From: Phoronis australis
Taxonomy: Eukaryota; Phoronida; Phoronidae
DNA: 64,000 nucleotides
Direction of reading: 5' to 3'
Assembly: GCA_002633005.1 (NCBI GenBank)
Contig: NMRA01000093.1
Coordinates: 47,762-111,761 of the forward strand
Part shown: piece after piece, positions 9,901 through 22,075 of the stretch
Layout of the letters: each line of letters begins with the position of its first letter
Numbering within the stretch: the stretch's first letter is position 1
Translations under genes and position numbers: made by a program
Notes under the pieces: generated by a model
What the model was told of the DNA's origin: nothing
The model's database searches: none
Seen by the model: the letters and a program-made list of their open reading frames with translations, nothing else

Positions 9901-12900
9901 CATGCTTCAGAATGAAACAAGTATGTTTCGAAATATAGTGTGTCTTTTGATCATGTCTCTTTGTCAATTGCTCTACCGATGTTCTGTTGAGTGTCGAACT
10001 TTATTCGGAGGATACGAACGGAATGGAATAAAGATTGTTAACAACGACACATGTCGTGTATTTAATCAATTTTGGATATCGGAAAACTTGCTCCCGAAGT
10101 ACAACCAAATAATAACAAGGTGTGGAAATAACAGTCACTCATTTGAATGCCGACCAGTTGGATTCAAACCGGCTCTGACCGATCAGATCACTCCTACGTG
10201 TTTCTCCCGAAGAGTGACCACACATGTACACCTGTAGGTAAATCAATAAACGAAGCCTTCGGAAAAACAGACCGGCTCAAAGAAGACGAGCGATGGTAAC
10301 AACTTGAGTGCGCGCATGTCTGTCGGGAATTCACGTGACAAAGTCTCAACTGGATTGTTTAGCCATACTGCAAGAAGATTGCAGCGATTTTCGGAAAGCC
10401 GACGCTGGAGGTACCTGCAAGAATAAATTCTCTTATAGCAACTATAAACTCTCGTTCCATCACAGAAGCGAACTTTTGATTTATAAAATAGTCTCCAGTT
10501 GTTCCATAGTTACGAGTTTGCAAAAGCTGACAATTCATTATACACTGAGACCATGCTCGGCGCATAAAATGACGTCTTGCTACGACACAGCTTGGTCTCA
10601 CCTCTAATTTTAGAAAGGAACATTTTGAGACAAATATTCTAACTGTAAGTGATCGAAATCAAAAGTTCATTTTATGATGGAAGGAGGGTTTAAAACCAAT
10701 AGTAAACAGAGTCATAAATTCCTTTTATAAAACATAACTGGTCCAAAATTTGTCGAGAGCTGTTCTACAGCGTGAACTTGAAAAATACTGCAATCTATCT
10801 ACTGTTTGCAAATGTGGTGAATGTAAACAATGACACTAAATAGTGAAAGTAAACCTTTTAGACCTTGAAATAACAGTGTTTAGGTTTAAAAAATATTCCT
10901 GCGATGTTTTAACACCGTCGACGCGCTGAAGATAAACGAATCTTATTTACTTGATTTGCCCATAACTTCGCTGGTTAGGCGACTTTGAAAAACATTTCGG
11001 ACAAATCACATAGTGTGAGCTCATTTGGTAACGTTTTGTATGAATGCGGAAAGTATATGAATGAAACAACTTATCAGAAGGTTTCAACACTCGAGAATAA
11101 AGACAAAGAGCCCAATCCGGATCGGCAACGTTCAGAAATATGCATTTTGATTGACCCGCTTGCTGGTGAAGAACGAAGTTTTACATTGAACCATAGACTG
11201 AATGCCACCGTCTATACTTATCAGTAAAGACAGTGATGCTCCCTTTTGGCTTCATAGCACAAATATTCCGAGGCGCGTGTAGTGTAAAAACGGCCAGTTT
11301 CCTATCTGGGCAACTGAACGAAGGAGTGATCGAAAAAAGTTTGATTACTTGAATGAGTATTTGTTCGAGTTGGAAAGAATTAAGACATGGACGGCTTCCT
11401 AAGGTGTCCATTTATGCGCAAAAGGTACTTATAGCAACGTGACTTCTATGGTTTAATCACTGTGAGGTATAATTCACCGAAAAGTTTCAGGCTTATGAAG
11501 ACCCTATGGGAGCATCTCCGTGGCACTGTCTAATTCAAATTCTACCAGCAAACACATTGTTAAGTTCGTGTTGCATAGTAGAAGATCACGTGGCATTTTG
11601 GATATCTAATAACCATACTTTGGCCAGAGGTACGTAATTACTATGATGCAGTGCGAAATTTATCAAACAGTGAACTTCAGCAATTTGACGTCAAAGTGAC
11701 ATGGATGAACATACAATCAATAGTTTTTAAAGGACAAAGTTTTTATCTCATGTTCGTGCAAGGACATGAGATGCCATGAAACACGGAGTGTATTACCGGA
11801 AAACAGTTCCCGCACGTATTTCACGGTAGAGTCGTATTTCAACGTTTGTGTATAGTCTCCTGGTGGAATAAATTATCTCGTGCAACGGCAAATTTTATTG
11901 ACCTTGTTCACATTGGCTACCAAAAACATTTATTCATGACGTCGTTTCTAGCACCGTTTTACTCCTCTAAAAACGATGGACTAGCAGCCAACATTTACTG
12001 GTGAATATTCCGACGCATGGTGACCAGGTCACTGTCTTTAATCTGCATCATCAGAAATGTGTCAGTTACATCGATAACGTTCCCAACAAAGTGCCGCCAA
12101 AATCTGTTTCAATTCAGACGAAAACGTTTTGTTATGATTGCATTGTTTATACTGAGAACTAGAAAATTACGACCTAAAATGGAGTTTTTAACTTATCACA
12201 CCAGTCGTCTACTATCAACATTTCTTGATAATGGCAGACGTGGGATTTGACGTCCACTTTGATGACTAGAAATTCAAAAGTCCAGGGTTTCGAGTTGGAC
12301 ATGCGAAACATGAAGGCAGAGTAAACAAGGCAACTTTTACACTGCGCTCTATAAAGACCCTCCAAAATCCAGATTTCTTTTTTAAAATCACGAATAAATT
12401 CCGAAAATGACGCATGATAGTAAATTTATGCCAACAGATCTTGAATAGTGCGGGGTTGTTTGGACACAGAACATTCCATACTGTGATCGGATTTCATTTC
12501 CGCTTCCTATGAAACAGGGAAACCACTAACCCTATCACGGTAAAGAATATTAAGAGACCGAATTTTTTCAGAGTAAAACGCCTCTAAACACGGCGAAATG
12601 GAGGCTTAAATGGAGGCGTAACTATTTCAGCTCCATAGCACAAGTTCCAGTTCGGTCAGAATAAATATTGATTATGTAATTAGTAGAGTTACTTCCAGTG
12701 ATGTTGCCCAAGGTTTTTGCATATGCACTTTTAAAACCAATAATTTGTTTATATGTACTTTTGACGTTTACTTGTACTTTTAGATGATGTTTACCACTTT
12801 CTGGGGTCTGTACTGTAAGGATTCTGGAAATTTCTGAGATCAGCCTGTAACAATGATATGATGTGATTTTTATTAGCCAATCGTTAAATAAGTGCATTAT

Positions 12901-13728
12901 AATAATTTTGGCAAAAAAATGGGAGATAAGCAGGAGTTAAGTAGTTGAGGCTATAGGACTTGTTTCAGTGTACTGGAGAAAGAGTACAACAGAGCCATTT
13001 CCTGCAACCAGGAAGAGGACTTGTGGGTAGTCAGATATTGCCTACACGTGGTAGTGTATCGCGGGTAGAGCGATACAACAGACTTGTGTTGCGTCACGAA
13101 GGACTGTGACCAGCAAGTATATTGTCGCAGTACAATGCGTGTTAGTACGAGGATTAACGAACAAGACTGTTATCCAACGATTGTCGAGTCCCACACATTG
13201 GATAGCAGATAAGACGTTTGATTGTTTATGGTTAAATGATTAGAAATATCCCAACAGAGGGTGCTAGCGTAGCTAACTCTTTTCTTTGTTATGTACTTAA
13301 TTAACAACACGGGTTTTACTTGAATTAATTAGTGGTTATTAAATAATAAGTTAATTACTGGACTTAACCATTCTCTTTCCATCCATGCACAATCATAAAT
13401 CATAGCAACCTTTTAAACTAAACCGACAGTCAACTTCTGACACCAGCATTTTGAATGCGAAAAAGTTGCAAATATGAGATCATGAAAAAAGCACGAAACC
13501 GCGTTTGGATTGGACCTATTTCCTAGAAAGCATCTGTAGGCTTTTTATCCAAATGGACGCTTTATCAAAACATCACGATACTTATGAAGGTATTTCCCTC
13601 AACGAAAGATGCAACCCATGAGTGTATGTGTTCTTCAAATCTTCGATAATCGCGAAACGTATTACAGCATTGAAAGCTTAGTGGTAACTGGTTTATGATA
13701 CCAAACCTCTTGTTTGTGTTTATTCGCT
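9901..13728. other. No gene recognised
   Basis: Frames of up to 134 codons (9833-10237, with a hydrophobic stretch at MFRNIVCLLIMSLCQLLY) show no domain and no partner exons. One small stem lies near 11750-11775 (CTCATGT with ACATGAG). The sequence is otherwise featureless by eye. Confidence 0.5.
13719..13724 (-). terminator. Poly(A) signal AATAAA of the apple/PAN gene
   Basis: A perfect AATAAA on the minus strand begins a few bases past the TAG stop at 13729-13731. A signal this close implies an unusually short 3' untranslated region; a more distal signal may be used instead. Confidence 0.4.
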
Positions 13729-16700
13729 CTATTTGTGTTGCTTCACCAACACGGATATTGACTCACCCCACTTCTGGCTCCAGTTCAATTTTGTTGTAAG
13801 CTTGCTATAAGCAAAAAACGGCTTGTTGGTAGCCTGTTTGTCCCATGCACTGCAGGCACCATTGGGGTCGACAGTCACTATCCAACCGCTATCAGTGCTA
13901 CATGAGCCGTGGTTAGCGCTGATATAAAATCGCCTCTTCCCACCCCTGAAAAGATTTGATGTTAGAGAAAATTTTGGACAGCTATCGTATTGCCGACTCT
14001 TGAGCAGTGGGGCACAGATTCCTGTCTTTATTTTGGACGACTCCACTAAGTACTGCATGCAATCTTTCCAAGTGAACGAAACGTATTCAATAATACTATG
14101 AAAACTCAGAACAATTGTGTGGGACATTGGTATCCTGATAATGTCTACTGAATAGACGAAACGTCGAATTAATATGAACTTTTTCATTTGTACGGCGATT
14201 GTCCGTTTTTTGACTCTATTATGGCCAAAAACTGATGTAATTTTTAGAATTACACCATAGTTGTTGCAGTCCAAAGAAAGTATTGTTTCGTAGTATAACG
14301 ACCAATTTACCATCCAGCTATGTTGAAGTAATTTACACCCGATGAAATCGACGTCAAATCTGTATACGGATCTTCGAGCAGTCTTCCCTTAGCGAACCAA
14401 TTCATTTTTGTAGAACCTTTGCCGTTGAAGACCAAGGAGAACACTTCCTCACCATCAGTAAAAAACGCAAATTTAACCTGGAAAAAATCCACACGATTTG
14501 GTACGCCCATAATCACATTAGAAAACAAAACACACGGGCAAGCAAGCACTATATAGTATTTCCCAAATAATGGGTACTTTTCAGGAAGCAATGGGGGCTG
14601 ATGTCGTACGGCTGGTGACTCTTGTCGCCACCTCGTTGTACCAAGATACTTTGTCTTTGCATAGGGGAACAGCCTGACTTCGTGAAAACACCCTTTTAAA
14701 ATGCATGTGACTAGAAGTGATGGCATTTAACAAATGATATAAGCTGCCTCCTCGTCCTCTAGAGGCCATTAGTATCCGGTTCCACGTGAAGTCGCCAAAT
14801 TGCTATTTGAAAGTCTACCATTAGAATCGACTGCATGGCCCCTTGGGCTAATGAAGATTCGTAATGAAATAGAACATGAGTCATGCATAGCGTCGGTTGA
14901 TTGAGTGTGCGTCAATTTCTCAGTGGTCTTTCAAGATTTTAATAAGAAAGCTTTTGAAACTTCGTTTCACCAGATAGGGTATAACGTACTCCGTCTCTAT
15001 TTTCTGAAAAATTGGAAATTTATTACCCGATTGTTTGAATTATTAGACTAAATCCAGATTGTAAGACAACAGACAAACCTCCAAATCACATCAGCATCAG
15101 CGGCGAAAGCCTTTTTTATCCACGTGTGTAGACTGTGTTCATGCAATGTTGAACCGAACGCATAGTAACACATGACCTTGAATTTGAGCCATGAAACACA
15201 AGTCACAGACTTGGAGATTTCGCATTGGTTTTCCATTTGGAACCACTTCATTAGTTAACATTCCTTACAAGTCTAGGTGATGTGAACAGACCTCCTAAAT
15301 GTGTCATATAATCTCAGAGTAATCATACCATTATTTTGTGCATAGTCGACAACTACAGATTACCTTTTTAACGTTCAAATTTGCCCAGTCTTCAACCTTA
15401 GCACTTTTGAAATGTGTTGATGATCCAGTTGCCAATTGTACAGTATCCAGTGTGGGTATATTTGAACTCGAACCAGACCACAAATCATACATTGAGTAAC
15501 CATTCTCCTTGGTAGCTTTCATCACCAGGTCCCATCCGTTAAAAAAGTGGTTCCACTCGACTGAAAGCATTGTAGTGTATACATGTTGTATTTCCTCTAC
15601 AAAAATCACGCATTTACGATGACTGTCTAACAGACAAATCCTTGCCCACATTCAAGACCTTCTCCAATTATTTTTCTGTGGTCACCAAGGTTTTCAAACA
15701 TATACACCGGTGACCTAAAGTCGTGAATATAAGCATAATAAGCAGTTGATTGTCATACTACCCAATGCCCGTTTGCAACTGCTCATGTGATGTCATGGAC
15801 ATATATCAGCCTTCACAAATATACGTGTTTTGACAATCTTAATCCTTGTTTGTATCCGTAAGCAGAGTTTTAAAACAGTAGCTGATATCGCCGGCCATTT
15901 TGAATGAGGCCCTAAAGTCGTCAACGTTTCGTTTAGACGGAAATGCACGAAGTATGACCACAGAAGTCAACTACAGTACTTACAGTTACTCTAGATGACA
16001 TAAAATGCATTGCATTGTTTATTAATTCAGTTTCAATTGAAATAAATTGTTATATGTTTTGCACCCAACTTTGATGTGCACAGACGTTTTCAATGAGGTT
16101 GTTCACGTAAAACGCTAAGAACCCAGTATCAATTATCGCTCTTTTTAATGTTTTGGCCTTACAAAACTTGATCGACCCTGGGACATTTTGATACATTGTT
16201 CAAGCTACCCCTGGAGCGTGTGTTTGAGTAAATCTGAGCGATAAATATTCTCGAAAATATATCCCCAAAACGCACAAAAAAGTGAATCATTAGTGAAATA
16301 TGCTGTTTTTAAGATACATTTGAAAAAAGAAGCCACTCACTCACTGTTTGTTATCATATTGTGAATACGAACACGTCCGGGTATTCGTGTGACGTTCGTA
16401 AGCAGATGAACGCTGGAAACTTCAACGCCAGATGTCGCAAGACCCCGCAGAAGTGGAAATAAGATCGTTCACGACTTTAGAGCACTCACGACTTTAGGAC
16501 CTCTGACGGTATATGGTTACACTGGTTACAATTAAGATGTGACCCTTTTAGGAAAGGCAGGCTCATGTTACCTTTTGGGCCACGTGCCATATCAATGGCA
16601 TTCTGCACTCAGCGATTGCCGAACGATCTCTTTTGCTGAGAGGAGTTTACTCAACAAACAGACTTTTGACCGACCAGTGAAGAATAAAAAAGTTTCTTTA

Positions 16701-19700
16701 ATCCCCTGAAATGTCATTGAAATATACAAGCTAGAAAAGTTTGTTGCGAGTTTGGGAGATCACGCATGTCTTCGCGGGATATCACTAACCATAAAAACGA
16801 AGCGCGATACCTCACGACTTTCCACACCTGTCCGTGGATTTTCAGAACACTTCAGCATATGAACGAAAATAAATAAAGAAGTCACTCATGCTAAGTTATA
16901 TATTTTAGTCAATTAAGTATAGAGATAACGGAAGACAAAAATGCGGGAAATTTTAGATATCTGGGATCTGTTTTATGAATGTAAATTACATGTACGTGTA
17001 AAGTTTACAGAAATGTGGTCTTGCTCTCCCATTGCGTTCCCATTTTGCAATTGATGAGAAAAGGTTCATCCACGTAAGAATGACTCATCACAAACTAGTT
17101 ATGATTAAGAGAAATTATCCCAGTAACTAGGAATTCTCAGGTACTTTGAACTTTTGCACAAGACTTCACTAAAAATTGGTTTTACACTCTGCAACCCTAT
17201 TTCTGAAAAATAATTAAATCTCACACAAGCGAAAATGCAAAGTCTCTTAGAATATCCACACAGCGACTACTTACTGAAAAAATCTCACAGTGCGATGCGC
17301 TCATAAATACCTGTGTCCGACTCACGAACCTGTGTCATATGTGTGGATTATTTTAGGGTCTTTTGTTAACACAAAACTGAAATGTCCGCCCGATTGCTAT
17401 TACTGCATGCACCGCACACGCACTTTTTCAAAATAATCGTCTGAGGCAATATTTAACTCCGGATCACGGGTAGTGTAGGACAACACAATGGCGGAGACCG
17501 GAGTTCCTCTGATGACGTCACACAAAATTGTTAATTTTACAATTTTGCGTTTATTTCTTGATTACATGCAGACAAATTGAAGATGAAATACTACACATAT
17601 TATACCAAAATGGTTAGCAACAGAATTCAAGCACTTATAACCATAGTATGAAGGTTTTAAACAATTGTGAAATGAAAGTGTAAGACCGAATGTCTGTCTT
17701 GGGTGACTTTTCATGAAACAGATCCCTGGCTCTTTCAACGATGTGCTGATTTCTAATCGTGAGAAAATGATTTAAAAGAACCAGTAAATCTACATGCCCA
17801 GTACATGCAGTGACATTAAGTCGGAAAACCTCACGTCTAATGGCGTTCGTTAGCATCGTATGTAATTGAAGTTGGTGTAATTGGCACCTCGATTTCTGAT
17901 GTCTTTTCAGACAAGAAACAATAGAACAACCAACATGTAAACTCTATGCTGACACAAATCGATTTTGCACATTAGTTATATAATACCAGATATGACAACA
18001 TTGACAATACATGCATACGATTCATTAGTTTACTTATAGTCTGTAATTAATTGTCCAAAACTGATAATCAATTGTTATTCTCTCAACTCAGTTACTACGC
18101 ACGCCATCATCACCGGTGTATTTAGATTTCAAGAAGCAACTTTTAGACTAAAAGTGGAACTTTATAAAATCATGTGAATCGCATGGTTGAAAAGGTTACG
18201 TTCGGCATTGGAAAGCAAGTTTTCAAAAGATGCGTGCGCACCGCTCCCACGTCACAGTTACGAAATAAAGCTTTTGCCAAGTAGTTGTTAGCACATCACA
18301 ATATAGAATTGATATTTAAGAATCATCTGAGCAGCCAGTAATTGTGTGTATATCTTCAGAGACCTACATGTGGTAATTTTCAAAGAAAACGTCGAAATTC
18401 GGCGAAGTTTTTACGCAGAAAACAAACCACATTTAAATACATATTCCCTTTTCAATAGGATAATTTCGGCTAAATTTTAACAAAATGTCGACTGGTGTTT
18501 CCCCACGCAACAACATGCCTTGTAAGACCACTTACAATTAAATAATTAGAGGTTAGGCGTAATGTCGTCTAATTGTCGACAATAATGTCAGGTTGGTGTA
18601 AAAGTTCGACTAAACTAATAATTCTGACAAGAAGTTTATCCAAGTTTGAAGACTCTGGTAGAGTTCTGTCGAAGTATGTCTAGTTTATTTTTTAAAACTA
18701 CTGAACGTTTGCTGAATTGAGTTAAAATTAGTTTTGGAAAGTGAAATTTATACTTAAAGGTTATACAGAGCCCTAGAAAATGTTCAAATTTGACTAAATT
18801 CAAAACACCATATCCCAATAACAGCTGGTAAGATTCCTGTGGACCCTTCAGATACCTATGTTTTGTACACTGTTCTCCGAAACATTGTTAGGGATTGCTT
18901 TCAATATGATTCAATTTTGCACGAAGACCCAACACAAAATACACGTTAAACGATTTTATGAACAAATCTAAGATTGCGTAAAACTAAAACGAAATCATGG
19001 TTTAAAAATATTATAGATTTTAGATTTCCTTTATTAGGAAGATTTATATCACACAAAATTTGACAATGCTATAAATAACGCTGCTTTAGTATGAATGTAC
19101 AAAGTTTCTTATTTTAGCTAAATTTGTTAAACGCACGACACTTTTCATTCTTCACAGTCTTTATTCCGTTACGTTTGTACTTTCGGAACAAAACTCCACT
19201 CTCAACTGAACATAGATAAAGTAACTGACATAATTAAAAGACACACGATATTTCGAAACATACCTGTTTCATTCTCAAGTGAAGATAAAATTACGCAGTA
19301 ATGCCACCGCTGTGGTGCTAATCACCTGTTGATGGTTGAAAAGTTATGTCCTTGATGTGACATGATATTGAAAATGAATGTCATTTCTTGCTAGGATGTC
19401 CTTGGTACAGATAGTCCGGGAGCCCAAAACTGTTTTTTACTTAACCCCGATTTGCTGAATAAAGTTTTTTCGTTGCTGTTTCATGTAGCTTAGGGTTAGG
19501 GAATCATTATTTAGAAGGGTGACCGTTCCAACCATCGCGCATTTTTTGAATATGCAAATTAAGTCAGCCATTGCAAAACATTCTTTTTTGCTTATAGAGT
19601 CCTTATCAAGCGCTGCAGACAGGCTATTTTAATGTTTTAACCCGTGTTTCTATGGTCAGTGAATTTAGTGGAGCTCGTTTACTGGTGAATACATTTTGAA

Positions 19701-21552
19701 TTTGCATAATATATGCAAATTAGGTGACCATTATTCAAAATTCTACTTGTTCTTAAAGCTGAAGTACCAGGCACCACAGGTAAAATATTTTAATATTTGC
19801 CCCCGGGTTTCTGAGGTAAGTTTGTTTAATGAAATTGGTTAAGAAGTTGTTGCATGATGAACTTGCTTATTTTATACAAATAAAGACCACAGTTATTCGA
19901 AATTCTGTTTGTGCTCATAATTTCCTTACTGACACTACATGAAACTATTTTCATAACATATCTTACGTTTTCGTGGTCACATAAATTTGCATAGCTGATA
20001 ATTTACTTAAATTACAGCTGCCATTATTCAAAAATCTATTTGTACTTATAACTGTTGTGTTTCTTTTATTCATTTTTGACTGAGCATGATTTAGTAGTTG
20101 CATCTTAGTCCGGTTTCAGAAGTGACCACTCCTGTGAAACTTCCCTCATTAATATTGTTAATGGCTGGGCTCAGGGTGTAGATAGTGGTCACAACGTTGG
20201 TGTAGTATTTTTGGATTTTAAAAAAGCTTTTGATCTCGTTGATCACAATATACTTCTAAGCAAATTGTTAATTTACAAGGTGGGCAAGGTCTCCCTAGAC
20301 TGGTTTAAATCATATCTCTCAGAGAGGTGCCAGGTTGTATCCTTTGGTGGACATCTGTCTGAGTTCCGAGGTATCACACACGGTGTTCCCCAGGGATCCA
20401 TCCTGGGACCTCTGCTGTTTTTACTTTTTATAAATGATCTCTCTTTAGTCTGCGAAATCACGGTTGACATGTATGCAGATGATATTACTTTGTCTGTTGT
20501 GGCAAACTCGCTGATCGCTGTAAAGGACAGACTCCAGTCTGATCTGGATAAGGTTGCTACCTGGTGTACTGATAATAAAATGGTAATTAATGCTGAAAAA
20601 ACAAAATGTACGAGTATTGCCGCAGAGCAACGGCATAGAAAAAGTAATCTTGAGCTTAACCTTGCTATTTCCAATGTACGCCTCAAATATGTTGACAGTG
20701 AAAAGTTATTAGGTGTTACTGTAGACAAGACCCTCAGCTGGTCTAGCCATATAAATGGGACTGTGTCCAAAATTAGGCAGCGCCTTGGTCTTCTCCGGCG
20801 TATATCACCATTACTTCCCACGGAAGTGCGTCTGCAATATTTCAGCGCTTGTGTATTCCCTCTGTTCGTTTATTGTGGTACAGTGTAGTCAGGATGCAAT
20901 TCAAAATTAGTTTCCTCTTTATTGAAGGCTCAAAAGCTGGCGGCCAGACTTGTTCTAGGTGTGCCTTTTGACACTCCGTCAACTCATATGTTTAATAGAC
21001 TGGGATGGCTCCCTATTGACAAATATTTTATATGTAGGCGTCTGTGTATGATGCATAGGTGCTTTCACGGTAATGTACCGACTTATCTATCTCATAATCT
21101 CATACTTGTTCGAAATAGCCACCAGATCAGGACAAGATTTTCTGCCTCAAACAATTCGGTTTCTTGATTCAGACCATCAAACAGCGGAAAAATTTGCCTA
21201 ATAATCTTAAGGATGCTGATTGTTATGATAATTTCAGACACCACCTCATCAGTTACTTGTGGTCGTCATAGATGCCCCTCCTTCTTGTCTTTCCAATATA
21301 TTTACCAAAATTTGTTATTTATTTATTTATTTATTTATCTTTAATTCAATTTGTTTATCCAATTTGTAAATACTATTTTATTTAATGTATCTTATTGTAT
21401 CTTAATTTAATCTGTTTATCTAACTTAATATAATTAATTTAATTTCTTGCTGCAGAGGACCATGCTGAATATTAGCCTTTGGCTAAAGCATGTTTTACAT
21501 TTATTGTATTTTTATCCTCTTTAAATGAAGTTTAATATTATTATTATTATTA

Positions 21553-21587
<35 letters not shown>

Positions 21588-22010
21588 TTATAGTCACATG
21601 TAGGCTAACTTAAAACTCACTTCTCGGCGAGTCGTGAAATGAGCTTCGTGAAGCGAAGAATAGTCGACTCGATTTTACTTACTGGAGATGGAATTTGTGT
21701 TCACCATGTGCGACCATCCTTCTTCCTGAGCTACTGTGTACAAATACGGATTGACCAAGTCTGTCTCACTGATCTCGCACGTTGAGGACGTCTTGTGGTA
21801 GTTTACGAAGTTGCAAGTAGATGGAAATTTCAACAAGCACAGCTGAGTGCAATGGGTGTAAGACGTCACGTTTGTCAAAGACGTTGAACCAGTACCAGTG
21901 ACACGAGTATCCAACTTCACTCTTGGTTTCTGAAATAAAACATTGGTGACGGAACTCGCAACGGCCACTGTATGAAATATAACTACAAACAGAAATGATG
22001 TGGTACACAT
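13729..22010 (-). CDS. Secreted apple/PAN-domain protein with conserved C-terminal ectodomain, 4 exons
   Basis: Minus-strand exons are 22010-21683, 15560-15364, 14477-14311 and 13945-13729. They total 909 nt, or 302 residues plus TAG. All introns are GT-AG and in phase. A signal peptide covers about residues 1-20 (MCTTSFLFVVIFHTVAVASS). An apple/PAN-like region follows with Cys54, Cys58, Cys66 and Cys78. Residues 110-302 form a separate domain beginning WDLVMKA, with YSMYDLWSGSS, FNGKGSTKMNWF, RRFYISANHGSC and a late CSAWDK; it contains two cysteines and many aromatic residues. From memory, this domain resembles proteins database-labelled 'uncharacterized skeletal organic matrix protein 5-like'; that name is unverified here. 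The likely role is extracellular matrix or adhesion, by inference. AATAAA lies just downstream of the stop (13719-13724). Intron 1 (15561-21682) carries a LINE and other repeats. Confidence 0.85.
15706..16503. repeat. Inverted CTAAAGTCGT motifs in intron 1 of the apple/PAN gene
   Basis: GACCTAAAGTCGTGA at 15714 and GAGGCCCTAAAGTCGT at 15904 face TCACGACTTTAGAGC and TCACGACTTTAGGACCTC at about 16468-16503. The arms are short, about 16 bases, and could be the ends of a non-autonomous DNA element of about 600-800 bases. Confidence 0.35.
17280..17563 (-). pseudogene. Degenerate THAP-family fragment (copy C)
   Basis: The reverse complement aligns by eye with 5851-6130: shared leader AATCAAGAAATAAACGC, TGTGTGACGTCATCAG, CCGGTCTCCGC, then GCAGTAATAGCAATCGG, AAAGACCCTAA, CACAGGTTCGTGAGTCGGAC. 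It is more decayed than copy B, and no usable frame remains. It lies within intron 1 of the apple/PAN gene, in the same orientation as that gene. Confidence 0.55.
19540..20070. repeat. Degenerate ~160-bp tandem repeat
   Basis: The block TTATTCAAAATTCTACTTGT followed by CTTA(T/A)A recurs at about 19571, 19731, 19894 and 20025, with intervening similar AT-rich sequence and repeated AATTTGCATA. It directly abuts the 5' side of the LINE remnant. Confidence 0.5.
20105..21300 (+). pseudogene. 5'-truncated CR1/L2-like LINE, reverse transcriptase
   Basis: The frame reads SGFRSDHSCETSL, FLDFKKAFDLVDH, GVPQGSILGPLLFLLFIND, the YADD catalytic box (about 20473) and LLGVTVDKTLSWSSHI, then the C-terminal KAQKLAARLVLGVP. 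An in-frame TAG at 20886-20888 splits the two halves, probably an old Trp codon; another TAG stands just before SGF, and a frameshift follows near 21165. The conserved motifs are of the CR1/L2/Jockey type. The copy ends in AT-rich sequence with TTTA and ATT repeats. It is relatively young, since about 320 codons are nearly intact. It sits antisense within intron 1 of the apple/PAN gene. Confidence 0.85.
21535..21585. repeat. (ATT)n microsatellite, LINE 3' tail
   Basis: An imperfect run of about 16 ATT units follows the LINE 3' region, where elements of this type often end in short tandem repeats. TTTA repeats also occur at about 21318-21340. Confidence 0.7.
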
Positions 22011-22054
22011 TTCAGAAGAACGGCCGCCTAGCAAATACTTGCCAGTCGTAATTG

Positions 22055-22075
22055 TCCGACTTATATCTTACATAG
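22055..22075 (-). promoter_or_regulatory. Candidate TATA-like element of the apple/PAN gene
   Basis: On the minus strand TAAGATATAA lies at 22061-22070, about 50 bases upstream of the ATG at 22010. That would place transcription start near 22030 and leave a very short leader. This is seen by eye only, and AT-rich DNA makes such matches common. Confidence 0.25.

Noticed and set aside
9833-10237. 134-codon frame with a hydrophobic stretch as a secreted protein
   Set aside because: It begins inside a repeat and the hydrophobic segment is not at a plausible N terminus. No domain and no additional exon found; it cannot be excluded but is not supported.
15048-15251. Extra exon of the apple/PAN gene
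   Set aside because: Exon 2 joins exon 3 directly in phase with a continuous domain (NLNVKK to VKFAFF). Adding this frame would interrupt the domain.
20273-20821. 182-codon minus-strand frame
   Set aside because: It is the antisense shadow of the LINE reverse transcriptase.
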